Below, piece by piece: positions 17,530 to 25,173 of a stretch of DNA of 64,000 nt. Source of the DNA: Pseudarthrobacter siccitolerans (GTDB taxonomy: Bacteria; Actinomycetota; Actinomycetes; Actinomycetales; Micrococcaceae); contig NZ_JAUSXB010000001.1 of assembly GCF_030823375.1 (NCBI RefSeq), positions 372,001 through 436,000 on the forward strand, given 5' to 3'. Below the pieces are notes generated by a model that made no database searches, was not told the origin of the DNA, and saw only the letters and a program-made list of their open reading frames with translations. How positions within the stretch are numbered: the stretch's first letter is position 1; every line of letters starts with the position of its first letter. A program made the position numbers and the translations under genes.

Positions 17530-17957
17530 GATGCCTTCCGCTCCTGCCCGGTTGGTGTTTCGTCGTCCTCGTTGATGAGCTCGCCCTGCAGGACCTCGTT
17601 GCCGTGCTGATCGGCGGAAGGAGCAGGCGGGCTCTCGAGCTCCGCCAGCGGCGCGGAGTCCAGCAGCAGGTCGCTGTGCCCCTCCGCCTTGTCGCTGCCG
17701 TTCGCGATGACCACCGCTATCCACGGCAGGAAGACCGCCCCGGCAACCATCAAGATCTTAAGCCAGCCATCCACCACGAAGATCATGATCAGGCACACCA
17801 TGCGGATGCCCATGGCGAGCGCGTACTTGATCATCCGTTGGCGCATGTCCTCGGAATGCGCTTCAGCAGCATCCGTGATGCTGTGGACTTCCGAGTCGCC
17901 GGAGAACCGGCCTGGTTCTCCAGGCGCGGATTGTCCCGCATGGTTTTCAAGGGTCAC
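17526..17957 (-). CDS. DUF3099 membrane protein
   Basis: A 143-aa protein with the DUF3099 signature VHSITDAAEAHSEDMRQRM near residue 25, then two membrane helices (about 48-66 and 70-88) and a long acidic C-terminal tail. It is the first gene of the three-gene operon ending with SURF1 and so may act in assembly of the respiratory membrane; this is inference from the neighbours. No catalytic motif is seen. Confidence 0.88.
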   Translation of the reverse strand: MTLENHAGQSAPGEPGRFSGDSEVHSITDAAEAHSEDMRQRMIKYALAMGIRMVCLIMIFVVDGWLKILMVAGAVFLPWIAVVIANGSDKAEGHSDLLLDSAPLAELESPPAPSADQHGNEVLQGELINEDDETPTGQERKAS

Positions 17958-17966
17958 GGTGAATGA

Positions 17967-18836
<870 letters not shown>

Positions 18837-18960
18837 CCTTTTCAACACACCGGGTGCGGTGCTTCTTTGTGGGAGTCACACAAGCGAATCACCAACACCC
18901 GCTGGCATGATGGACTCCAGACCATCAGCGATTTAGACGTTTCGAACAAAGGGAGCTCAT

Positions 18961-19725
18961 ATGGGACTGCTCGACAACAAGACCGCCATCGTTACCGGAT
19001 CATCACGCGGCATCGGCGCAGACGTGGCCAGGATCCTCGCCGGCCAGGGCGCCGCCGTCGTGGTGAACTACCGCCAGAAGGCACCGCGCGCCAACAAAGT
19101 GGTGCAGGGGATTGAAGCTGCGGGCGGCCGCGCCGTGGCCGTGGGCGCGGACCTCACCACCCAGGAAGGCGTGCAGGCCCTCGCCTCCGCCGCCATGGAG
19201 AACTTCGGATCGCTGGACATCCTGGTGCTGAACGCCTCCGGCGGCATGGAATCCGGCATGGGCGAGGACTACGCGCTCAAGCTGAACCGCGACGCCCAGG
19301 TCAACATGCTCAACGCCGCCGTGCCGCTGATGCAGGAAGGTTCGCGCGTGGTGTTCGTCACCAGCCACCAGGCCCACTTCATCAACACGGTGCCCACCAT
19401 GGAGGCCTACGAGCCGGTGGCCCGCAGCAAGCGCGCCGGGGAAGACGCCCTGCGCGAACTCATCCCCAACCTTGCCGAGAAGGGCATCACCCTGGTAGTC
19501 GTTTCCGGCGACATGATCGAGGGCACCGTCACCGCTACGCTCCTGGACCGCTCCACCCCGGGCGCCATCGAGGCGCGGCGGGCGGAAGCCGGCAAGCTGT
19601 ACTCCGTGGAAGAGTTCGCCGAGGTCGTGGCCAGCATGGTCACAGCCGACGTCGAATCCGGCCACACCGAGTACGCCGGCGGTGCCGACTACTTCGGCAA
19701 GGGCGCCGGGCAGCCGGCCAGCTAG
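18961..19725 (+). CDS. SDR-family oxidoreductase with an altered active site
   Basis: A 254-aa Rossmann protein: TGSSRGIGADVARIL near residue 13 binds the nucleotide and VLNASGG stands where NAG is usual. The usual YxxxK is not present: the segment reads MEAYEPVARSKRAGE, so the Tyr is seven residues before the Lys and Val stands four before it. A serine pair lies in FVTSHQAHF. It may therefore be an enoyl-reductase-like or non-classical SDR. GGGAG-type ribosome binding site GGGAG precedes the ATG by about seven bases. Position next to fabG resembles mabA-inhA, so a fatty-acid role is likely, but this is inference. Confidence 0.8.
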   Translation: MGLLDNKTAIVTGSSRGIGADVARILAGQGAAVVVNYRQKAPRANKVVQGIEAAGGRAVAVGADLTTQEGVQALASAAMENFGSLDILVLNASGGMESGMGEDYALKLNRDAQVNMLNAAVPLMQEGSRVVFVTSHQAHFINTVPTMEAYEPVARSKRAGEDALRELIPNLAEKGITLVVVSGDMIEGTVTATLLDRSTPGAIEARRAEAGKLYSVEEFAEVVASMVTADVESGHTEYAGGADYFGKGAGQPAS

Positions 19726-19738
19726 GCTCCTTGCACAA

Positions 19739-19853
19739 CGCGAGATGGCACGTCGCGGCAATGTTCCCTTCGGACGCTGCCGCGACGTCCCCGCCCGGCC
19801 CCTAACCTCGCAAGCCCGGTCAGGGAACCCTGCGGGCGTGGGCCCATCTCGCG
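19739..19853. repeat. Structured intergenic element with nested inverted repeats (REP-like)
   Basis: Between two convergent genes an outer pair of 10-bp arms, CGCGAGATGG (19739-19748) and CCATCTCGCG (19844-19853), encloses a perfect 11-bp hairpin, ACGTCGCGGCA (19750-19760) with TGCCGCGACGT (19778-19788), and a small palindrome CAGGGAACCCTG (19821-19832). The fold is cloverleaf-like. There is no T-run, so a plain intrinsic terminator is less likely than a dispersed repeat element or a structured RNA. Confidence 0.65.
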
Positions 19854-19873
19854 GTTAAGCCGGGTGCCAGGTG

Positions 19874-20767
19874 TCAGACCCCGGCGACGTGGCGGACGGC
19901 GTCGAGGTACGGCATGTTGATGGCGGCATCAGCCACGGCGCGTACGGCAGGCTTTGCATTGAACGCGACGCCGATCCCGGCAGCACCGAGCATGTCCAGG
20001 TCGTTGGCACCGTCGCCCACAGCAACGGTGTGCTCGAGGGCGATGCCTTCGGCTGCTGCCCACTCGCGCAGGTACTTCTCTTTCGCCGCGCGGTCCACGA
20101 CGGCACCGAGCACCTTGCCCGTCAGGGCGCCATCCACGATCTCCAGCTCGTTCGCCTGCCAGTAGTCCAGGCCCAGTTCAGCGGCAATCGGCTCCAGGAT
20201 CTGGTTGAACCCGCCGGACACCACTGCCACCACGTGCCCTGCGGCCTTGAAGGCAGCCACGAGCTCGGCCGCGCCTTCGCTGAGTTTCACTTCCCGGCGG
20301 ACGGAATGGACGACGTCGGCCGGCAGCCCCGCGAGCACCTGCACCCGGGCGTGCAGGCTTTGGGCGAAGTCCAGTTCGCCGCGCATGGCAGCTTCAGTAA
20401 CAGCGGCCACCTCCTCGCGCTTGCCGGCATAGGCGGCGAGGAGTTCGATGACCTCCTGTTGGATCAGGGTGGAATCGACGTCCATGATCAGCAGCTTCCG
20501 TTCGGCTGAGCGGAGACCGTTCGGGACCAGCGCGGTGTCGAATCCGCTGAGCGAGGCTTCGGCGACCGCATGGCGCAGTCCGGCCAGGCCTGCCGAGGTG
20601 GCGTCGGGAAGCTCGAGCGCGGCCACCTGGACCTGGTAGCGCCCGTCCCCGGCGCTGTTTTCCGAGAGCACCTTGGCGCCACGGGAGCTGAGGACGGAAC
20701 GCAGCTGCTCCAGCCCGGTAGGGGTCATATTCAGGCCATAGCTGACCGCAGTCACGTTCGAAGTCAT
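19874..20767 (-). CDS. serB: Phosphoserine phosphatase SerB
   Basis: A 297-aa protein with an N-terminal ACT-like regulatory region (about 1-85) and a C-terminal HAD phosphatase domain. The nucleophile motif MDVDSTLIQQE has Asp96 and Asp98; the second motif is VVSGGFN, followed by the Lys in AKEKYLREWA and the acidic motif VGDGANDLDML. It makes L-serine from phosphoserine, the last step of the phosphorylated serine pathway. Single gene on the minus strand. Confidence 0.93.
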   Translation of the reverse strand: MTSNVTAVSYGLNMTPTGLEQLRSVLSSRGAKVLSENSAGDGRYQVQVAALELPDATSAGLAGLRHAVAEASLSGFDTALVPNGLRSAERKLLIMDVDSTLIQQEVIELLAAYAGKREEVAAVTEAAMRGELDFAQSLHARVQVLAGLPADVVHSVRREVKLSEGAAELVAAFKAAGHVVAVVSGGFNQILEPIAAELGLDYWQANELEIVDGALTGKVLGAVVDRAAKEKYLREWAAAEGIALEHTVAVGDGANDLDMLGAAGIGVAFNAKPAVRAVADAAINMPYLDAVRHVAGV

Positions 20768-21012
20768 GCCTGCAATCTTAGCTTTCGGGGGAGCGGTCCT
20801 TTGAATTCAAGGCGTCCCGCCGCGATAGAACGCTGCCAAGATTTTGGGTCGGGACAATCGAGGACCACGACGGGAAAGCGTGCGATAGCCATGGCCAGCG
20901 CTCCAGGTGCGGCTCCCGGGACCGTATCCAGTCTTTTCCGCCTGAATTTGCGTAGTTGGGCTGGTCACACCGGTTATCAGTCAGCCTCTTTTTTGTCCTA
21001 GTGTCTACTCCT

Positions 21013-21798
21013 ATGAGTGATGTTCTGGAACTGGACTCCGTCAGCGTTGTCCGAGGTAAAAAGACCCTGCTGGACAAAGTGGACTGGCAGGTCAACGACG
21101 GCGAACGCTGGGTGATCCTCGGCCCCAACGGTGCCGGCAAGACCACACTCCTCCAGATCGCAGCCGCCCGGATGCACCCGAGCAGCGGCACAGCAGGAAT
21201 CCTCGATGAGATCCTGGGCCGGGTTGACGTCTTTGAGCTCCGCCCCCGCATCGGGCTTTCCTCTGCCGCCCTCGCCACCCAGATTCCCGAACACGAGAAC
21301 GTCCTCAACGTGGTGGTCACCGCCGCGTACGGCGTGACGGGCCGCTGGCGCGAGGGATACGAGCGCGACGACGAGCGCAGGGCTTTCCGCCTCCTCAACG
21401 ACTGGGGCATGGGCCCCCTCCTGAACCGCACCTTCGCCACCCTCTCCGAAGGGGAGCGCAAACGCGTCCAGATCGCCCGCGCGCTGATGACCGATCCCGA
21501 ACTGCTGCTGCTGGATGAACCGGCCGCCGGCCTGGATCTCGGCGGCCGTGAGGAACTCGTCCACAAGCTCGGAGAACTGGCCCGTGACGAGGCCGCGCCC
21601 GCTATGGTCCTGGTGACCCACCACCTCGAGGAAGTTCCGCCGGGCTTCACCCACGCCATGCTGCTGCGCGACGGCGGCGTGGTTGCGGCGGGCCCCATCA
21701 CCGAGGTGCTGACGGCCGGGAACCTCAGCGAGACTTTTGGGCTGGAGCTCGACATGACCGAGAACGCCGGCCGGTACACCGCCGTCGCCCGCCGCTAA
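21013..21798 (+). CDS. ABC transporter ATP-binding protein
   Basis: A 261-aa ATPase with Walker A GPNGAGKTTLLQ, Q-loop region, signature LSEGERKRVQIARALM, Walker B LLLLDEPAAGLDLGGRE and the switch His in VTHHLEEVPPG. Signature SEGE instead of SGGQ and the absence of a permease gene nearby resemble the ModF/YlmA-type stand-alone ATPases. The ATG at 21013 is chosen over an upstream one at 20956 because similarity begins at MSDVLELDSVSVVRG. It is followed, 18 bp later, by a TauE-type permease, probably in the same transcript. Confidence 0.85.
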   Translation: MSDVLELDSVSVVRGKKTLLDKVDWQVNDGERWVILGPNGAGKTTLLQIAAARMHPSSGTAGILDEILGRVDVFELRPRIGLSSAALATQIPEHENVLNVVVTAAYGVTGRWREGYERDDERRAFRLLNDWGMGPLLNRTFATLSEGERKRVQIARALMTDPELLLLDEPAAGLDLGGREELVHKLGELARDEAAPAMVLVTHHLEEVPPGFTHAMLLRDGGVVAAGPITEVLTAGNLSETFGLELDMTENAGRYTAVARR

Positions 21799-21816
21799 AG
21801 GCGGCACCGCAGCACC

Positions 21817-22602
21817 TTGGATCTTCTCAGCAGTATTTTTGTGTCCATCGCCGGCCTCTGGGCCGGCACCATCAACGCCGTGGTGGGCTCCGGCACGCTG
21901 GTGACATTCCCCGTCCTCATCGCCCTGGGCGTCACACCCGTGGTTGCTTCAATGAGCAACGCCATGGGCCTCGTTTTCGGGACGGCTGCCGGGGCGTTCG
22001 GTTACCGCCGGGAACTGAAGGGCCGCGGCCGCCAGCTGCTGAGGCTGCTGCCGGCGTCCCTCCTCGGCGGCATTTCAGGTGCTTGGCTGCTCCTGCACCT
22101 GCCGGAGAAGGTCTTCCACTACGTGGCCCCGGTCCTGCTGGTGCTGGCCCTGCTGATGGTGGTGTTCCAGCCCCGCATGCAGGCCTGGGTCCGCAACCGC
22201 GAGGCGAACCCGGAGCACGCCGTTCGGGACAAGCGGCATGGTCTCCTCCTGGTGGTGCTGGTCTACCTTGCCGGTGTTTACGGCGGCTACTTCGTGGCTG
22301 CCCAGGGGATTCTGCTGGTGGGTATCCTGGGAATCTTTCTTACGGGCACCATCCAGAACGCGAACGCCATGAAGAACATCCTGGTGCTCGGCGTGAACCT
22401 GGTGGCCGCCATCTCCTACCTGCTGTTCGCGTTCGACCGGATCAACTGGCTCGTGGTGCTGCTGATTGCCGTCAGCTCCAGCATTGGCGGACTCCTGGGG
22501 GCCAAGGTGGGGCGCAGGCTGTCACCCACGGTACTGCGCGGGGTGATCTTCGTCCTGGGGCTGGTGGCCCTCGGCTTCATGATCACCAATCTGCTGAAAT
22601 AA
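21817..22602 (+). CDS. Sulfite exporter TauE/SafE-family membrane protein
   Basis: A 261-aa protein with about eight membrane helices. The family repeat is visible as AGTINAVVGSGTLVTFPVL at the N-terminus and LAGVYGGYFVAAQGILLVG in the middle. Such proteins move organosulfur or other anions across the membrane. The start is TTG at 21817, the only in-frame start that keeps the first helix. It follows the ABC ATPase gene by 18 bp and precedes the methyltransferase gene by seven, so the three probably form an operon. Confidence 0.88.
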   Translation: MDLLSSIFVSIAGLWAGTINAVVGSGTLVTFPVLIALGVTPVVASMSNAMGLVFGTAAGAFGYRRELKGRGRQLLRLLPASLLGGISGAWLLLHLPEKVFHYVAPVLLVLALLMVVFQPRMQAWVRNREANPEHAVRDKRHGLLLVVLVYLAGVYGGYFVAAQGILLVGILGIFLTGTIQNANAMKNILVLGVNLVAAISYLLFAFDRINWLVVLLIAVSSSIGGLLGAKVGRRLSPTVLRGVIFVLGLVALGFMITNLLK

Positions 22603-22609
22603 TCTCCCG

Positions 22610-23449
22610 GTGACAATCCACTATCTCGAGTCCGCCGCGGATCCCCGCGTTTCCGACTACACGCAGCTCACGGACGTGCACCTGCGGAAGCTCCGGGAAC
22701 CTGCCGAGGGCATGTACATCGCTGAATCATCCCGCGTGCTGCGGCGCGCGCTTGCCGCAGGGCACCAGCCGCGGTCCTTCTTCCTGGCCGAGAAGTGGCT
22801 GGAGGACCTGCAGGACATCCTCGGTGCCTACCCCGACGTACCCGCCTTCATCGGCAAGGCAGCACTGCTGGAGGAGATTACCGGCTTCCATCTTCACCGC
22901 GGTGCCATGGCGGCCATGCAGCGTCCTGAACCTGTGCCGCTGCCGGAACTGCTGGCCGGCGCGCGCCGGGTGGCCGTTCTTGAGGACATCGTGGACCACA
23001 CCAACGTGGGCGCCATCTTCCGGTCAGCCGCCGCCCTGGACATTGACGCCGTCCTGGTGTCGCCCCGGTGCGGAGACCCGCTCTACCGCCGCAGTGTCCG
23101 CGTGAGCATGGGCACGGTCTTCCAGGTACCGTGGGCCCGGCTCAGCAACTGGCCGCAGGACCTGTACCTGCTCAAGGACCAGGGCTTCACCGTGGCCGCC
23201 CTGGAGCTGACCGACGATGCGCAGGACGTGGACAAGGTGGCCGCGCGGAACCCGGAGAAACTTGCCCTGGTGCTTGGCACCGAAGGCGCCGGCATGAGCG
23301 ACGAGACGCTCGCCGCCGTCGACCTCGCCGTTAAGATCCCCATGCGCAACGGTGTGGACTCCCTCAACGTGGCCGCCGCGTCAGCCGTCGCGTTCTGGGA
23401 GTTGCGTCCCCGCGATCAGGACAAGAACCAAGCACGCAATGAGCGCTGA
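22610..23449 (+). CDS. SpoU/TrmH-family RNA 2'-O-methyltransferase
   Basis: A 279-aa SPOUT methyltransferase. An N-terminal RNA-binding part (about 1-105) has HLRKLREPAEGMYIAES; the C-terminal knot domain shows VLEDIVDHTNVGAIFRSAAA (motif 1, with Asn and Arg), LVLGTEGAGMSDETLAAVD (motif 2) and IPMRNGVDSLNVAAASAV (motif 3). It methylates a ribose in rRNA or tRNA with S-adenosylmethionine; the exact site cannot be told. GTG start at 22610. Confidence 0.92.
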   Translation: MTIHYLESAADPRVSDYTQLTDVHLRKLREPAEGMYIAESSRVLRRALAAGHQPRSFFLAEKWLEDLQDILGAYPDVPAFIGKAALLEEITGFHLHRGAMAAMQRPEPVPLPELLAGARRVAVLEDIVDHTNVGAIFRSAAALDIDAVLVSPRCGDPLYRRSVRVSMGTVFQVPWARLSNWPQDLYLLKDQGFTVAALELTDDAQDVDKVAARNPEKLALVLGTEGAGMSDETLAAVDLAVKIPMRNGVDSLNVAAASAVAFWELRPRDQDKNQARNER

Positions 23450-23585
23450 CGCGCGGTTCGCTGGCACCCTGGTTATCCGCTATTATTGATAGCTGGCCGT
23501 CCTGCGTCGATTGGCGCGGATTCCGGCCAATCCCATTCATACCTGGCAGCTGGCAAAATCCAGTTGTGCGAACAAAGGTCCCATT

Positions 23586-23843
23586 ATGAAGTCTGATACC
23601 CACCCGAAGTACGAAGCTGTTGTTTTCAACGACCTGGCCTCCGGCACGAAGTTCCTGACCCGCTCCACCGTGTCTTCCTCGAAGACCATCGAGTGGGAAG
23701 ACGGCAACACCTACCCGGTCATCGACGTCGAAATCTCCTCCGAGTCCCACCCGTTCTACACGGGTAAGCAGCGCATCATGGACTCCGCAGGCCGCGTCGA
23801 GCGCTTCAACGCTCGCTTCAAGGGCTTCGGCGGCAAGAAGTAA
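23586..23843 (+). CDS. rpmE2: 50S ribosomal protein L31 type B
   Basis: An 85-aa ribosomal protein. It has [20 protein letters not shown] and [20 protein letters not shown], typical of type-B L31. The CxxC zinc sites of type-A L31 are absent, so this is the zinc-independent form that replaces L31 in zinc shortage in other actinobacteria. It is a single gene with a strong intrinsic terminator 28 bp after the stop. I saw no clear Zur box in the 130 bp upstream. Confidence 0.96.
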   Translation: MKSDTHPKYEAVVFNDLASGTKFLTRSTVSSSKTIEWEDGNTYPVIDVEISSESHPFYTGKQRIMDSAGRVERFNARFKGFGGKK

Positions 23844-23870
23844 TTTACTTCCCCCCCAAGCTTCACAGGG

Positions 23871-23900
23871 AAAGCCCGCACCGGTGACGGTGCGGGCTTT
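23871..23900 (+). terminator. Intrinsic terminator of rpmE2
   Basis: A perfect 13-bp stem, AAAGCCCGCACCG with CGGTGCGGGCTTT, closes a GTGA loop. The A-run on the left and T-run on the right are part of the stem, as in typical rho-independent terminators of high-GC bacteria. Confidence 0.9.
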
Positions 23901-23972
23901 CCGCGTTAACAGCAGCCGCCCGGGCTGCGGCGGCTTGGCGCCGGGGCACGTTCCTGGGGCAGGATGGGAACC

Positions 23973-25064
23973 ATGACCGCCACGCCATCTCCCGCAGCTG
24001 ATCCCGCTTCCCGCCGGCACGGTGAGTACAAAGTCCCCGGCGGCAAGCTGGTGGTGGTGGACCTGGACGTCGTTGACGCCCGGCTGGCCAACGTCTCAGT
24101 CAGCGGGGACTTCTTCCTGGAGCCGGACGAGGCACTCCTGGACATCAACGGCGGCCTCACGGGACTGCCGGAGAGCGCGACGGCGGCCGAGCTTGCCGCC
24201 GTCGTCACGGCTTCACTGCCTCCCGACGCTGCCCTGTTCGGCTTCTCTGCCGACGCCGTGGCCATCGCAGTCCGCCGCGCCCTGGCCAAGGCCACGTCCT
24301 GGGCGGACCACCACTGGACCCTGATCGCACCCACGGTCCTGCCCACCGAAATCAATGTTGCCCTGGACGAGGTCCTCACCGAAGAGGTGGGCGCCGGCCG
24401 CCGCAATCCCACGCTCCGGTTCTGGGACTGGCAGGAACCGTCAACGGTGATCGGCAGTTTCCAGTCCTACCGCAACGAGGTGGACCCGGACGGTGTGGCG
24501 AAGCACGGCATCAAGGTGGTCCGCCGGATCAGCGGCGGGGGAGCGATGTTTATGGAGGCGGGCAACTGCATCACCTACTCGCTGTACCTGCCGCAGACCC
24601 TGGTGGACGGACTCAGCTTCGCTGACTCCTACCCGTTCCTGGACGCCTGGGTTATGGCGGCCCTGGAGAAACTGGGCATCACCGCGTTTTACGTGCCGCT
24701 GAACGATATCGCCACGGACCAGGGCAAGATCGGCGGGGCTGCCCAGAAGCGACTGGCCAACGGCGGCATGCTGCACCACGTCACCATGAGCTACGACATC
24801 GACGCCGACAAGATGGTGGAGGTGCTCCGCATCGGCAAGGAAAAGCTCTCGGACAAGGGCACCCGCAGCGCGAAAAAGCGGGTGGATCCGCTCCGCCGCC
24901 AGACCGGCCTGGCCCGCGCGGACATTATCGCGGCCATGATGGAAGTCTTCGCCGAGCGGTATGGTGCCACACCGTCGGAGCTGACAGAGGCTGAACTGGA
25001 AACTGCCCGCGAGCGCGTTGCCACGAAGTTCGGCACCGACGAATGGCTCCGCAGGGTTCCCTGA
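23973..25064 (+). CDS. Lipoate-protein ligase with N-terminal accessory domain
   Basis: A 363-aa enzyme. Residues about 10-115 look like the lipoate-ligase accessory domain (KVPGGKLVVVDLDVVDARLA, SVSGDFFLEPDEAL), normally at the C-terminus of LplA or a separate protein. The catalytic BPL/LplA domain follows, with RFWDWQEPSTVIGSFQSYRN, the lipoyl-AMP loop KVVRRISGGGAMF and the Lys in QGKIGGAAQKR. It should attach lipoate or octanoate to E2 and GcvH proteins. The ATG at 23973 is preferred to that at 23964 because AGGATGGG lies at the right distance. Confidence 0.85.
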   Translation: MTATPSPAADPASRRHGEYKVPGGKLVVVDLDVVDARLANVSVSGDFFLEPDEALLDINGGLTGLPESATAAELAAVVTASLPPDAALFGFSADAVAIAVRRALAKATSWADHHWTLIAPTVLPTEINVALDEVLTEEVGAGRRNPTLRFWDWQEPSTVIGSFQSYRNEVDPDGVAKHGIKVVRRISGGGAMFMEAGNCITYSLYLPQTLVDGLSFADSYPFLDAWVMAALEKLGITAFYVPLNDIATDQGKIGGAAQKRLANGGMLHHVTMSYDIDADKMVEVLRIGKEKLSDKGTRSAKKRVDPLRRQTGLARADIIAAMMEVFAERYGATPSELTEAELETARERVATKFGTDEWLRRVP

Positions 25065-25074
25065 GTCCGACGCT

Positions 25075-25161
25075 GTACCTAGGAGCGCAGTGAAGCGTCG
25101 GTTCGGTGCGCAGGGACTGCCCCTGCGCACCGAGGCGCGGCTTCATTGCGCAGGACGGTAC
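25075..25161. repeat. Nested intergenic hairpin between lipoate ligase and pepN
   Basis: Three nested pairs of arms lie between the two convergent genes. The inner stem is CGGTGCGCAGGG (25104-25115) with CCCTGCGCACCG (25121-25132). The middle stem is GCGCAGTGAAGC (25085-25096) with GCTTCATTGCGC (25140-25151), one G-T pair. The outer is GTACC (25075-25079) with GGTAC (25157-25161). No T-run follows. It may work as a two-way terminator or be a repeat element. Confidence 0.7.
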
Positions 25162-25173
25162 AAATCCGCAAAC

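Noticed and set aside
18961..19725. Naming this gene inhA because it follows fabG
   Set aside because: The active site and cofactor motif do not match InhA; only position agrees.
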